DNA from: Sistotremastrum niveocremeum HHB9708
Taxonomy: Eukaryota; Basidiomycota; Agaricomycetes; Sistotremastrales; Sistotremastraceae
Assembly (NCBI GenBank): GCA_001630475.1
Contig: KV419414.1
Coordinates: 92,058 to 156,057 of the forward strand
Reading direction: 5' to 3'
DNA: 64,000 nucleotides
A model generated the notes under the pieces. The model saw only the letters and a program-made list of their open reading frames with translations, did no database searches and had not been told where the DNA came from. Below, one piece after another: positions 34,590-47,357 of this stretch. Numbering within the stretch: the stretch's first letter is position 1; every line of letters begins with the position of its first letter. Made by a program: the position numbers and the translations under genes.

Positions 34590-35546
34590 CTCTCGTGGTG
34601 ATTACGAGAAGAAAGGTCGATCGGCCGTCAACTACGGCCACTGTAGTACGATGCCTTGATCGTGGCCGGAAGTCGTCGGATAGATTTAAATGCTCCGACC
34701 AGAGGTCCAGTTCACCTTCGGCGTTCAATAGCATCATGAGTAGCGAGACCTAGAATCAAAGAAGGGATCAATTGAGGAGCTGAGGATGATAGGGAGAATC
34801 CTATGCTCACTTTAGCCCGATACTGGAGGGATATATCTGTACTCCTGTGATTCCTGGCAGGCATTGGAAGATGACAGTTTGAAAGAAGGAGCACAGTAAC
34901 CATCCAGAAGCTCATGTCTTCCTTGATTCAGGGGCCAGCATAGGTCCCAGGGAGAATCATCACAGCCTGCGGGTGACGCTAGTCCTCGAGAGTCGCCATC
35001 CCTAGGAGGAAGAAAGCCGCAAAGCCGAAAGCGGAGAATCCACAAGAAAGACAATATTATGTGTGGGGTTCCAAAGCGATGGGTAGATTTTGAGCATCGA
35101 GTTTGACTTTCTTGCGAACGATTTAGGCGGCGAGGAAGAAGAGTTGTTTGGGCGCTTGTTTGTGCTGCTCCGTCTGCTACGCTTCTATGACCATTGGTAC
35201 TCCTACATCCACCGGTACACTGGGCGAAGAAAACGTACGAAATATACCACGCTATGTGCTAGATGCAGCCAATTAAATTCAAGAGCCCATATTATTCGCT
35301 CGTCTCCCAACCTAGTTCCAGGTGGCCCCTAACCTGCGTGACTTCCATGCATTGCGACGAACTTAAACATTGGACTGTACTAGTTTCAAGACGACTTACA
35401 TCCTCTCACCGCTGACGAATGGATCAGACGATGAACATCTAGGGACTGAGCGGCAGTGCGGAGTGCATTCACTCGCTTCTTCGACTGGCACGTGTAAGTA
35501 CAATAGCCCGAATCACCGCCATCTCTCTTCACACCTTTCACTACAG

Positions 35547-36428
35547 CTCCAACCTTCTCCTTCATCCCAACTGAAAGGTCGTGACGATTCACCTGTATCG
35601 ACTCAAACACCGATGCAGCTCCCCGTTCCTCGCAGTCACGTAGCTGACGTATACCCTCCGAGGGTCCAAGGTATGCGTTCTACGACGTGCATGAATCTAA
35701 CTAATGCTAGTTAATTAACAGTGTCGAATAGTCCCTCTGTAGCTTCCCTGCAGTCGAACCCACAATCGAACCAAGCGTCCACCAACGCCCTACCCGCAGA
35801 CACGCAGGAGACTTCAGACACTTCACGTGAACACGACGATCCACATTGGGAGGATGACTCTGGAAGAGGTTTTGTGTGTATAAGAGATACAGAAGCAAAG
35901 CCGGAGGAAACCGAACCCGACGACGCTGCTAAAGAAAGTGCGTACTCCTTCTACATCCTTCTCTTCTAGAGCCTCAACGAAACCCTAGAGTCCCAGCACG
36001 ACATCCTTCAAGCGTTCTTCCAATCACTCCTCGACTCTACCCACGGTACCGGCGCAAACGCACCCGTCAATCCCGCTCACACCGCTCAAGTTGAAACTGC
36101 CCAAACCGAGCGATCGTCTCCCGCATCAAGTGCGCGGCCGCTTCCACCCAGGCCTGCGCCAGCACCAGCACCCGACGGACCCGAACCCCGCGGATCGTTC
36201 AATCCGGAATACTCAGTGATATCCTCTGCATCCCACCGAGCACCGAGTCGAGCGATCCAGCAATTCATGACAGCCGCTGAGAACCTCCCATTCAGCGGAG
36301 ATGAGGATGGTACCACCTCCGAAGACGGAGACGTTATACATATCGTGCTGAGATCTGCAGTTCAGTCTAGGGACCCTTTGACACGGATGTCATTTGGGGG
36401 AGAGGTTCCGACTGCTGTGGTGCATTGA
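35547..36428 (+). CDS. RAPSR-motif locus c, 5' end not resolved
   Basis: Likely exons are 35547-35670, 35722-35873 and 35970-36428. The last exon is secure (153 codons), the first junction has matching phase, and the 35874 donor (GTGTGT) was chosen because it keeps the frame. The product is Ser/Pro/Gln-rich, with a segment 'HDILQAFFQSLLDS' that may be a helix, then a Pro/Ala run, and ends with 'HRAPSRAIQQFMTAAENLPF' followed by about 45 residues. A further upstream exon around 35434-35490 is possible, and no start codon was identified. It is convergent with locus d. No known domain. Confidence 0.5.
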
Positions 36429-36696
36429 CGTCGAGAATGTAGTTTTGGAAGAGGGTGTATTGAATTGATTTCGATTGCCCTACTCAGTTACATGCTACAT
36501 CATCCGGAGTATTCACTGAGAGTCAGTTCGCATTTAGTAGCCGTAGCCAACGATATCGAGGTCTTTGAGCAATAAATTATGTGTCGAAGACGCTCTAAAA
36601 ACGTAGCTAAATCTTGCAACATCCTTATATATGTGTGTAGGAGAGAAATCCTAGTGTTGAATCGAATGATGAGTGAGACACAGCAGCATATGAAGC

Positions 36697-37604
36697 TTAT
36701 ATTATTTCACTTGGATTAGAGCAAAGAAGCTCGGCGAGAGCGAACGACGTTCGATCGGATTCAGAGCCGTCATGATGATCCACATCCGCTACATCATCCA
36801 GACGATCAAAGTCATCCATGGATCCGTCGGTATCCCTGAACGGCAGATTGTCAACAGCTGCCAAGAAGAGCTGCTGATCACGACTAGGTGCGCGAGTCGA
36901 TTTTGTGACTTCTTTTATTCGCCGACGAGAGTGAATACTGCGTAGGAGGACTTTACGGCATCCAGATCTGATGATCGGCCGATCATGCTCGTGAGGCGAT
37001 AGAAGAGGTTGCGCAGGAGCATCAGCTGGCAGTGAAGATGATTGAGGTGACGGTGGTGGAGAATCTGTTCGGATGAACCTTGTTAAAGTCGTTTGAGGTG
37101 ATGCTTGAATGGGAGGTTCGTGTGGACCGCCTTCTTCAGGATGTTCTCTAAAGTTTGAAGAACGGAGGATCGGAGCTGAGGCATGAGTAACGGGTGGCAG
37201 AACGATATCTTCTTGGACTTGGAAGCACGAAGTTAGGATGGGTCACGAGTTCGAGGTAATAATTTGACACGTACTGGCGAGACTGACAGTCATTCCTACG
37301 TCCGTCGTGCCCCCGTTCTCTTCCATATTCATCATTCGGGTACTATGAGGCTCCAAGATGGTCGTGTCTCCTTTCACAGGTGGTGCTTCCAGTCCATCAT
37401 CGCAGTCGGGATGGTGCGCGTTGAGTCGAAGCTGAATACACGACCGCAAACACTACATCAGCGCTATCCTTGGCTTTCACAATGATAATATAAGCTCACG
37501 TTGTCTATATCACTGTCATGACAGTGATCATGAGCCTGTCGAGGCTGAGGCTGATCGTTGACACCCAGCATCCTGCCCGCCGACTTTGACGTTGCCTTCA
37601 ACAT
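36697..37604 (-). CDS. RAPSR-motif locus d, complete model, 260 aa
   Basis: Minus-strand exons 37500-37604, 37275-37431 and 36697-37217 join in frame (783 nt), with GTGAGC and GTACGT donors. The start MLKATSKSAGRMLGV is basic; the middle is rich in Pro/Ser ('SPPPSPQSSSLPADAPAQPL'), then 'GCRKVLLRSIHSRRRIKEV' forms a basic patch, followed by the family motif 'RAPSRDQQLFLAAVDNLPFR' and an acidic tail rich in Asp (DGSMDDFDRLDDVADVD). No transmembrane segment, signal peptide or known domain. It looks like a mostly disordered nuclear or adaptor-type protein with one short conserved helix; that role is a guess. Because the last exon lacks an ATG, single-frame ORF searches miss it. Confidence 0.68.
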
Positions 37605-39798
37605 CGGTGTAGAGCGGAGATAAATTTACGTCAAAGCTATCGGCGGAGTGTGTCTATAGAGGATATCGATGCTGTGCCAGCCCCAGCACTGCATGGTTGC
37701 GATTGATGCGCTGTGACCAGGGATAGTTCAGTCGGAGGCTGTATCAGAAGTACAAGAAACCAGTTCTGCAATGTTGTCGGTATAGATTTAGCCATCCTCT
37801 GATATTCGATTTTTTGAGATGAAGCAGGTTTGCAGAAGGCGATTCGTTGTGGATTATGATCGTGGCTGAGACTGGCTCGCTCTTTCGTGGCGGTTGCGAT
37901 GAGAATATTTTCGGGCGCTTAGGTGCACGGAATCGTTTTCCGCCACCATCATCTGCTAATGCTGCTCAGCCTGCAGAGAGTGATCCAGGATGACGATGTC
38001 CTCAACACTTCCGTGCATGAAAGTCAAGAGTCTCTATCATATCTTCATCAACAAATCTGCTAGATCGAATAGTCAAGAAACAGCGCATCTCGAATGATCA
38101 GGTGAATACAACGATTAGCAGATGGCAGCTATCAGCGAACTCATCCACATAGTAGGCAACAGAATCGCCAATTCCCTACATTTCTCTCGAGTTATCGTAG
38201 GACGATCCCCACCCGCTGAGCCTAGCCCCTTATTCGGCAGCCCCAAACCCTGCATCCGCACAACACGAGCAACTCGCCCCAAATATTCCCCATAAACCCG
38301 TTTGGTTGATATCGTGGAAAGAAACTCAATCTAGGGTCTGGGTAATCCTTGAAATACCCTTGATATAACCCGATAGGCAATACGACCGGCCTATCCTATT
38401 CGTAACCGGTAGTATGAAATATTCCAGTACGTATCATGTCACTCAGCACCACCATATCACGTCTCACATGCTCGCAGTGATTTCCCATCTTCATAATAGC
38501 CTCTCGCTGCCTCTCCCTCCTATTATCAAAGAATCTGTCGTCTGTGCATCCAGTCTTCGAGTATTCGTCATCTCGCTGAACTTTCGACGAAAACCGTCAG
38601 TCCGCGCGTCGCACCTAGCTTTGGTCTGTCGCTTCCATATTTACTTGATCCTCAAAGCATCGCTGATCCGCCTGACGATTTCTCCAGAGGGCCAGATTGT
38701 TATCTCGAGTCGAGGTGGAATCGAGTTTAACAACATGTTCAGGTCAACCGAGATCGGCTCAGAGACCTCAAAGATGCATGAGGATGAGGCCCAGTCAAAG
38801 GACCCGAAGCCGTATTACTCGGTCAGTCAGTGACCCAAGCAAGCAAGAGAGAGCCAGATCGGCGTCGATCAAAGATTCAAGCGTTCATGGTACTTCTGCC
38901 TCTTCGATCATAGAGCAATACACAAACTCATCCATCGACAGATGGTTCTCCGAGCATTCTTGCAGCGATTCTCAGACGATAACTAAACTGTCGGAGCAGG
39001 ACTGATCTCCGCCCTCCTTCCGCCATCGATAAGCCACGAGCACCGACGTGGAAAGGCCGAGATTCATGCTGCATCGTTCACCCTGTGACGCATGGCATGA
39101 ATCAAGAACCTTGCCCCAACCGATCACCGATGTCGCACTTTCTAGTTGGGGCTAATCATCTGCGATTTAAACGTGAGATCCTGGCCTCGTATCCTCCCGT
39201 CGAGCTAGTCGACAATCCGAGTTGCCAGATCCCCTCCAGATTCCCCCTACATCGATCTCCTCCAGCGCAGCTCACATCCTCGACGACGTTGCTTCTTCAT
39301 GACCCCCCGATTATCGTGTTCTTTGCACTGCCATCTACCGTCGCACGTAGATCCATCGCACCCTCGAAGTTCAATATCCCGACCACACCGCTTTGAAGAT
39401 AACATGTCCCTCTTTCATCTGAACAACCTACACTCACCTTGTATGCCTTTCGCATAGCAAATTCGACTTCACGATAATATTTCGTTCTCAAGGATCGCTG
39501 ATATATGCCGCATAATCATGATGACGTGGCCCGGCGATCGCCATCACACCGCGTTGTCACGCCGTGACCGTAGCCTCGCGTGCCTGTCGGTGCAACTTAC
39601 GAGACGCAATGACATATCTGGTGAGTTATTCGACGAGTTCCAAACCTCGGAAATCTATTGAACATATGACGAGGTCTAAATTATATAGGACATGATGAAA
39701 AGCGTAAGAATGAGAGGTGAAAATTCTAAAATAAGAGACAGAGATAAAACTACACTCTAATGACTACTGACAACGATAGCAGAATGAGATAGGACAGT
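37605..39798. other. 2.2-kb intergenic stretch, no supportable gene
   Basis: Frames at 38414-38833 and 38697-39005 (plus) are Ser/Arg-rich and have no recognisable feature. No inverted repeats or transposon ends were found. It separates the RAPSR cluster from the zinc-finger gene. Confidence 0.4.
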
Positions 39799-41282
39799 TC
39801 AAACCTTGACCTTATGTACGGTTCTCAAGTGACGGAGCAGAGCGTCGTCTCTCGACAGCGTCGCATCGCAGAGATGACACGCGTACCGGATACCGAGGGC
39901 CGTACGAGCGTGACCCTCAATATGGCGCACCCAATCTCCTTCCCGTGTCGTGTTGTGTACGTCACATCGTTCGCCGTTCTCTACGATCCAACGACAGCGT
40001 CCGGTTCTCCTTCGATAACACCATCTCCGAGGAATATTCGCCTCCTTGAGATCCCTCAGTGTGTCATCGTCGAAGCGGAATGGCCAGTAACGGGGGTCGT
40101 CGTCGGCCGGAGGTACGAAATCCTCGTCGTCGGCACAATCCGTGAACTGTCCGTCATCTTCGTCGATGTCGGTCAATGATTGGATTTCGCGCGCGTCGTC
40201 TTCGAAAAGCTCAGCAGCTGCCGGTATGACTCGGGACCTGAGTCTACGAGAGCGTGGAACGGAGGTCGTTGTAGCTTTCGTTGTTGCTTTGCTCCGAATT
40301 TTTCGACCTGCAGCCTTCTTGCCTTTCTTGGGTTTGGCAGGTGCTCGGCGGCGAGTTGAAGTGAAGGGTGATGTAGACGAAGAGGTTGAGGAGGAGGGAT
40401 GGGCGAAGTCAGCGTCTGGCTGCTGCGAAAGAGGGATATCGAGAAGGGTAGGCATGGTTATTGGATTTTCTTCTCTCTTCAGAGAGATGGATCCTGTGAT
40501 ATGGGGAGCTCCTTCGACCTCTCGAAGATCGGTCTCCGGAGCGGTGCCGTATTCGGCATATGGTATGGCTTCTGAGATCAAGTTCATTCCAACGAGATAG
40601 CTTCCGTCGTCTTCAAATAAAACATCGGGTTGTAGGACATCAGCTTGATCGGTGTCGCCCCAATGCGCCTCCATATTAATGCCATACATCTCTTGTATGC
40701 TCGCCGCATGGGAGTAGTACTGATCGTCGGACGACGATGGCTGGGCGAGAGGCGTAGGTGGAGTGACAGTGTATACTGGGACGACTGGGGTAGGAGATAG
40801 ATAGTAAGACGAGCCATGAGGTTTGGGATAGTAGTTGTCGACGAATGAAGTGGATGGATGACCGAAAGAATGAGCCTGAGAGTGAGAGTGACTTGAACTC
40901 GGGTCGGACGCGACATATGGATCGTGAGACCCATACGAGGGAGAACGAGATAACGTTGGAGTGGAATCGCGTGTCGATGCGCTCGACGATGGCCAGGAGG
41001 AGACGTTCATTTGACTTGGGTCGATCTGAGAAGTGAACGAAGATGTTAGTGAAAATATAATGTTAGACGACTTTCTGAACGTACAGGCAAATGAGATCCA
41101 TGTGCATGCTCAGAGGCGTAGCCGAAAGGATCCGAAGCGCAGAGGGCGTAAGCTTCTGCGCTGTAAGGTTCATTGTGAGCATCGACGTTGTGTCCGATCT
41201 GGGGAGGGAGTTGATAGTTCGCGAATGGGTTGAACGCGTCTTCAACGGTCTGATATGGGTACATTTGGTAGAGCGAAGACAT
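39799..41282 (-). CDS. C2H2 zinc-finger transcription-factor-like protein, 474 aa
   Basis: Exons 41085-41282 and 39799-41025, with a 59-nt phase-0 intron (GTACGT..CAG). The C-terminus has two zinc-finger-like units: a degenerate one (CRWIVENGERC, later HIEGHAR) and a canonical one in which C449, C452, H465 and H470 are followed by only four residues. A basic region (RRRAPAKPKKGKKAAGRK) suits nuclear import or DNA backbone contact. The long N-terminal part is rich in Ser, Tyr and Pro, like activation domains. Two-finger proteins of this shape, with fingers at the extreme C-terminus, are frequent in Agaricomycetes. It is probably a transcription regulator; targets are unknown. The start MSSLYQMYPYQTVEDAFNPF is the only ATG of the first exon that leaves a sensible leader. 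Confidence 0.82.
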
Positions 41283-43963
41283 TGGTTTGGAAGTGGATAG
41301 TCGAGAGCGACAAGTGGCAAGAGCTAGAGAGGAAGCGTGGGGGCACAGCTACTGTTGTCGATAATTGATGTCGGCTTTTAAAGAGTGGCTTGGGACTTTC
41401 TCCTCCGCTTTGTCACAGCGCAGCGCCCTTGTTTAGTTGTTCGAAACGCTTGGCGACCACATGCTTCGCAGCAGCCGAAATTACAAAAAGCAACAAGTAA
41501 ATTGAGATCAAACATACCGGGTGCTCCATCGAGCGTCGGCTAATTTTTGTTTTGATTTTGGCGCCGTTGCTTTTTGCTCCCTTGTTAATATCACGATCGT
41601 ACCCCTAACGCAATCGGTGTCCTCCATTCAACTATGCTCGAGTCCTCCTTGATGACTGCAATTTTGTGATCAATGCCTAGATGGCCAGAAGTGCGTACTT
41701 CCCGCTGAGCAGCAGGTGAGACACGGTAAGACATCCGACTTCAAGTGACAACAAAGGACGACGCGGACTTTTCGTCAAGGCACTGGTTCCGATAACAACA
41801 ACACCAGCAAACAGGCTTGCGATCGAGATTTATTGTATTTCTCCTCGGCTATCGAATAAAAATTCCCATGTCAGAGTCAAAACTTGAAGAACAATAACAT
41901 TAACACCAATCAGGGGTCGCTGTCCTGTTTCACTGCCCTGCCAACATGCAGAAAAGACCCAGATATAGCTTCCTTTGATGATCCTATGAATTCCCCGGGG
42001 GCTTCGATTTGATGCGCAAGGCACCTTGACTAAGGCATCCTGGTTGCGTATATCGAACCCATCTCAACGTCCCTTTCTTCAGGCCTTAGTTGAACAGGTT
42101 GGTTCCCGTATGAAACTCCCTTTCAGCGACACCTCTCCGTAAATTTTTGAAAAACTGCGCAGACGATCTTATCGTTAGGATGACGAAGATAGTGATCGTG
42201 TGGCATATTTGAGAGGCGGAGCGATTGACAAACAGCCCTTGACATATGGCTAGATAGACAAAGACGAGAACTCCAGGCAGTAAAGTTGGCCCACCAACAT
42301 GGACGCTATTGACCCTGACGACAAATGCACCACGACTCGGCTGTACAACTAAGAATAGATGCGGTCCCGGACTGGGAAGATTCGGAAAGAGTGCCACCAG
42401 TCTTGTCAGGGAAAGATCGGCGACCATCGAGTTCCGCATGCCACCAGAAAGCAGAGCAATTCTTTCGGTGTCAGCAGAACGAGGGTTCTGGAAATTGATA
42501 TCAGAGAACCAATTCATCGGAGTGGAAGCTAGTCAGCGGCAGCCGTAATGTCTCTAAACTGGGTAACGCCGGCATCGTCGCAGTATCCCTTGAGTGAAAC
42601 ATGCTGTCGAGGAAAAGCTAACGATTTGGCGCGAAATTGAGACCCCCATCACCAAATTAGGGCCGTTTGACAACCCCGAATAATCATGACGGCATCCTGT
42701 CCGACTTCAAACAGTGAGGATTATGTGAATCTGTCTCAAACAGAGCGGCATCGACATGCATCCAGATGTAAAGGTTGCTGGAAGCCAACACGATGCAAGC
42801 AAATTGTGTTATCTTCGTCTATTTGCAGGCTCATTATCGTCTGTGGCATACCGGTATCAAGAACTTGCGACACGGCCACCATAACCATGAAGAACCGGCG
42901 CTTATCTATGTTTCAGAATGCAGCCATTAGTAATCGTTGAGCGCTAGCGAGAAGACCGACTCTGTGCCCCTTTTTCCTTCGCAATTGCAATCGCTAGTCC
43001 CTATAGACACTTTTTCATGGACCGGAAGGCAAGATTGACATAGGAAGATTTACAAATTAGACTTGAAAGCTTTCGCGGATGCAGTTCCAGAGCCTCAGGC
43101 TTTCAGTCGCTTTTGACACAGCTCTGCTATCATGATCGGTGCTCCGGTTGATCTGTGATAATGTAACTTTTTTTTTCCACTACACAGCTTGAGTTTTGCG
43201 GAAAACTTGGTCTGAAGAAGTCGAACTAAGACGAGGTGAGGTCGCGAGCCGATTAGACATGGCAGTAGCCGTTTCGGTGATCGCCACGTGCACCGGAAAA
43301 GCTTCAATGCCCTGAGTTTGCCGGCCGAGCAATGCCGCTCGCTTACGTCAGTGACCTTGTTCTCAACCAGAGCAATCAACGTCCCACTGGAGTTCAGGCT
43401 GTCCAGAATTCGTCGTTTGTTCGAGATCTTTGTGCAACTCCTACTGTCAGAGCTGATGATCAAACTCGGTCGGTTTCAACGTGAATCTTTCCTGAGCCAG
43501 GCACTCCAAATCGAAAACCACCGTTCTTTACTGCTCTCTAAGATGACACGATTACTGCGTCCAGTCTATCCTGATTTATAAGTCTGACTGTATATCTCTG
43601 GACTAGAGACAGCGAGTACTCCATGGTTCTACATCCGATCGTGCGTCTTGTACTCTGAGGGATACTATGTGTCTTGGCTACCAAATCACCCAAGCCGCAT
43701 TGTACGATGTTCACCGCCTAACAGCCAAGGCGGGCACATCAGATGCACTATGGCACAATGTCGCTGATGATGAAAGCTCAGACTGACAGTTGTACTCCAG
43801 CCATGGCCAACTCAACTAAATATAGCGAGTCAAAAATGAGTATACGTTATGGAGTCGGACAGCCTGCTTCATACACAGACACTCTTGAAGTAATAAAAGG
43901 CCTGGATCTATGGCTTCCACGTCTATCTTCAACACCCTCTCGCACTCGCTTTGAAGACTAGCA
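41283..43963. other. 2.7-kb stretch, only a hydrophobic ORF remnant
   Basis: A minus-strand frame at 42086-42517 (143 codons) contains the hydrophobic run 'LLPGVLVFVYLAICQGLFV' and could be a decayed membrane-protein exon; I cannot extend it upstream. Nothing else is supported. The region lies between the zinc-finger gene and the first dsRBD gene. Confidence 0.4.
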
Positions 43964-44336
43964 ATGGCAGCTTTCGAATCGATCATAACAGCCTATAAAT
44001 TTGACCTAAAAAGGTCAATCGCAGGCCAACTCCAAGATCTAGCGGACAAGCATCATGTCAAGCTAGAATGGAAGATCACCCAGGTGACTGGTAGCAATCC
44101 TCCCATTTGGCAAGCGTATCCCGCTGGTGCGCTCCGACATACCTCCATTTTTTCGACGTATGATTGATGCTGACCTGATATTCAATTTAGTGAATGACAA
44201 GCCTTGGTCTTCGTACGTCCAAGCTGCGGGAACCCAAGCAGAGGCAAAGCTTCGCTCTTCGCTTGAAGTATACAGGATGCTCAGAGGGCCTTGGTACGCT
44301 CTGCCCTCTTTGACTCGCCATATGAATGTTGATTAG
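43964..44336 (+). CDS. Small dsRBD protein, copy 1, 102 aa
   Basis: Exons 43964-44126 and 44191-44336; phase-1 intron of 64 nt. The protein is a single double-stranded-RNA-binding-like domain. Helix 1 lies around 'AGQLQDLADKHHVKLEW', the beta sheet is 'WKITQVTGSNPPIWQAYPA', and the second exon carries the C-terminal helix ('YVQAAGTQAEAKLRSSLEVY'). Compared with copies 2-4 the basic start of the last helix (KKxAK in classical dsRBDs) is weak: TQAEAKLRSS. An extra C-terminal tail of about 15 residues follows. The intron position and exon 1 length (163 nt) are identical in copy 3, which supports the model. Function is unknown; a small RNA binder or competitor of Dicer or ADAR-type proteins is possible. 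Confidence 0.68.
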
Positions 44337-44883
44337 CTCCTAGAGTGGGTGTCGTTGATGAGCGCAATTTTTCCCTGTACCTGTGTGAACTAGGTACTGA
44401 TTTTATCCGCGACTCCCTGAAATTGTATTATTAGGTTACCGTCCCTAGACGATCGCGTCCTTAGAATTGACTATGTTTCCATCTATCTGTTGGTCTCCGC
44501 CGAGCGTGCCTGATATTAATGCGTCGCCAGAGGTAGTGATCCAAGCTGCAGTGGGGGTGCGCAGATCTCTCGTCAAGCGGATGTCACCGGCCTCGAGTCC
44601 CTATTAGGGCAGGTAGGCAACCATATTAAAGCCTTCAAAAGTTGATTTTTGCTGCATTACTCTCGCTGCTGGCATCATCACAAGGGCTAAATCTCTGAAA
44701 CTACAAGTCTACAAGTACATGTCTCCGGTACAACAAAACTCTATGACAGAAAGAAGGAACGGGGAACAGGTCGCATTACCCTCCCGTACGTGACTCTATG
44801 AATACCTCTGATTTGATCGATGGATAACCTGCCGATGAAATCAGAGACCAAACATTCTCAGCGGAAACGTTGAAGAATACCAT

Positions 44884-45216
44884 TCAGCGACCAGAAAGGA
44901 TTTTGAAAACATCCGCGGCGGAGTTCTCTTTCGCCGCCTGTTTATTCGCACCGGCTCGCAAATAATTGTATTGGGTTATTCCACCGACTAGTCGGGACAA
45001 AACTCTCAACGTGCTGAGCGCGACAGTAAGAGAAAACTACTCACCTGTGGGGCAGGCATGCCAAAGTCTTACGTTCTGGGCGTTTGTAAGTTCTGCCAGA
45101 TGCCATTCGAATTGGAAGTCGGCCTGGTTTTGTTGAACCAGCTCGTTCAGCTGGTCGAGACAACCTCGGCGAGGATCAAGTCTGTAGGTACGGATAACGT
45201 TCTTGAACTGTTCCAT
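44884..45216 (-). CDS. Small dsRBD protein, copy 2, 91 aa
   Basis: Minus-strand exons 45045-45216 and 44884-44987, phase-1 intron. Exon 1 holds 'CLDQLNELVQQNQADFQFEW' and ends WHACPT; exon 2 gives 'QYNYLRAGANKQAAKENSAA' then 'DVFKIL', a good match to the classical dsRBD C-terminal helix (K-x-A-A-K-x-x-A-A). It lies in opposite orientation to copies 1, 3 and 4, about 0.6 kb from copy 1. The exon 1 boundary rests on a run of G residues near 45047-45052 and may be off by one base. Confidence 0.65.
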
Positions 45217-46279
45217 GGTCTAGTATTGATCTGGATGCAGGAGGTGGGAATTTTGTTGGAGACTGTAGGAGGTAAGTCGAACATTCTTATAACCAGCTTG
45301 AAGTTGCGATGCGATATTCAGATCTGAAAGTTGCAGCTTGCACACTTGACAGTAGTCTCACAAGCAACCGTCCTTCAAGGTACGGAATACGCTTTCTAGA
45401 AGATTACAGCATTACCTGTTGAGGTTAGGATTGATTAGCTTTCTGGAAGATCTAGGTTTAAATTTCGTTGACGTATAGTCTGAACCGCGACCTGATCGGA
45501 TGCAATTAAGCTATTCTTGTAACGCTGAGTCGAAATGGAACAAAATATTCTCCATCAATATATCGGCACGGGAAGGCTTACGAGCGAAGGATCTGTCCTG
45601 GCCGACGGTGTGAAAGACATTCTAGACAGATTGTCATTGACGTCCCAGGGATTAGCCGCGATAGCATGCCGGAGATAATTTGATATCTAGAATAGACGTA
45701 TCCCATGGTAGTAGGAAGTTTGGATTCACTGCTGTGATGTCATCGGCACAGAAAGAGTACGGCTCCGTGCCGAACCACGAACCAGCCTGGTAGGACGACT
45801 ATACTGAAGATATCGGCACCGCGATCTACTGTGGTTGAATTCCACGCGGGCACTTTAACACTTCAGATCTCGGCAACTGGACTGATAGCCGGATCAGGTT
45901 GCCGAGTGTCGCGACCTGATGTGCGGTGTGACTCGTAGGTTGCTTCATATTGCAGAAGAAGCTGTGTATAGAAGCATAGCAGTAGATTTAGCAGAAGCAT
46001 CACGTCTTCTGATAAGATTGTGGTTGAGCCAGCGTAGTCTCCCGAGTACTTCGCCAGACTATAGAGGATTGACCGTCTAAGGAGGTGCTTCCATGACGGA
46101 CAATTTCTTTCAGCGGGAGCAGAAGTCAACCATATCGGTATTGATTAGTATTAGTAAAGCTGAGTGGAGTACAGTGTGCCGATAACCCCAGTAAGAACCT
46201 AGATCAGTCGACCTAAAACGACCACTCAGTTACAACCAGCTTGTCATCATTTGACCAGCCACACGCACCTATCATACAC
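45217..46279. other. Intergenic, no supportable gene
   Basis: Short frames only (for example minus 45863-46129) with no recognisable features. It contains the presumed promoter of dsRBD copy 2 and the 3' flank of the C1D gene. Confidence 0.4.
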
Positions 46280-47357
46280 CTATCCTTCCTTCATCACCTC
46301 CTCCGACAATCCCGAAGCCTTCTTCTTCTTATCCCTCACTCTTCTTCTCTTCTTCTTCGGCTTCGCTCCAGAGGCACTGCTATCCTCCGCCTCAGAAGCA
46401 TTCTCCGATGCACTGGTAGGAGTTGGTGTGCCGCGATTCGAGCTCCCCGGACTCGATGTCGAAACGCCCGGAGTGGAACCAATATCGTACCCTGCGAATG
46501 GGTCGATAGCGGCTCTTCGTCTTTTGACTCCTGCATTCCCTGAGCCCGTATTCGTAAGGGTGTTCGGAGAGGTACCTTTTGAGGTGGGGTTCTTTGATGA
46601 TTGGACTTCTGGAGCCTCCGTCGCTCTTCCTTTCCCTTTCGTCGACTTGGGAGGTCCAGCCAGTGCTCCTTCCGTGATCTCCATCTCGTCCGAGTCATCA
46701 CTCTCCTCATCCCGTTCTTCAGCAGCCAGTTGACGATCCTTTATCTTCTGTGCTGCCGCACTTGTCATATTGGCTGCTGTCACCTGTACACTTGCATTCG
46801 AGTCGCTGAAACGAATGTGTGTCGAGGTGGATGACGATTGAACAGTAGGGGGAGGAGGAAGAGGTGCTCGCGTAGCAGTTGCTATTGCATTCTTGATAAA
46901 TCGTGATGCAGCTTCTTTGTCCACTGCCAGTTTGTCTAAGATGCGAAGTCAGTACTTGAACAGGCGTAATGGCACTGGGAGTGACGACGGGGACGTACTT
47001 TTCGAGGGGTCCTCGGCATTCTTGATCTTGTCGAAATATTTCTTCACTCTCTCCATCTCACTCATAACTCCATGGCTCCTCACATCCACTCCTCGAACCT
47101 TCAAATATGCTGTCCGCCGCCCACATGCATGCAAATGAGCCATCATTCTGACCTTGTCAGAAAGAATGAGAAGACTTACAGATGATAAGATCATGGACGA
47201 CATATGGTATCAATGTCTGCAGCTTTGCTTTATTGATCACTGAAAGATTTGCGAGTGTGTCCTCGAGTGGATGAGCGAGCAGGGGCTCTAGGATGTCCTC
47301 TAGTGTGTCCAGGTCATTTTCGATATCTCGTACAGTTTGAATAGGAGCCTTCAGCAT
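46280..47357 (-). CDS. LRP1: Exosome cofactor C1D/LRP1 (Rrp47) homologue, 314 aa
   Basis: Minus-strand exons 47180-47357, 46999-47109 and 46280-46935. The first 95 residues are a Sas10/Utp3/C1D domain: 'DIENDLDTLEDILEPLLAHP', 'KLQTLIPYVVHDLIISYLKV', then 'RGVDVRSHGVMSEMERVKKY'. The rest is disordered and ends in a lysine/arginine-rich tail (KPKKKRRRVRDKKKK) that would bind RNA and act as a nuclear signal. C1D/Lrp1 binds Rrp6 and helps the nuclear exosome process rRNA, snoRNA and snRNA. The frame is open further upstream without an ATG, so I start at MLKAPIQTVRDIEND. It is divergently transcribed from SF3B5, 128 bp away, which suggests shared control of two RNA-processing genes. Confidence 0.88.

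Noticed and set aside
38414-39005. Ser/Arg-rich frames downstream of the RAPSR cluster
   Set aside because: No splice-consistent model, no motif and no relation to the neighbouring families.
40142-40600. 152-codon plus-strand frame
   Set aside because: Antisense to the second zinc-finger gene.
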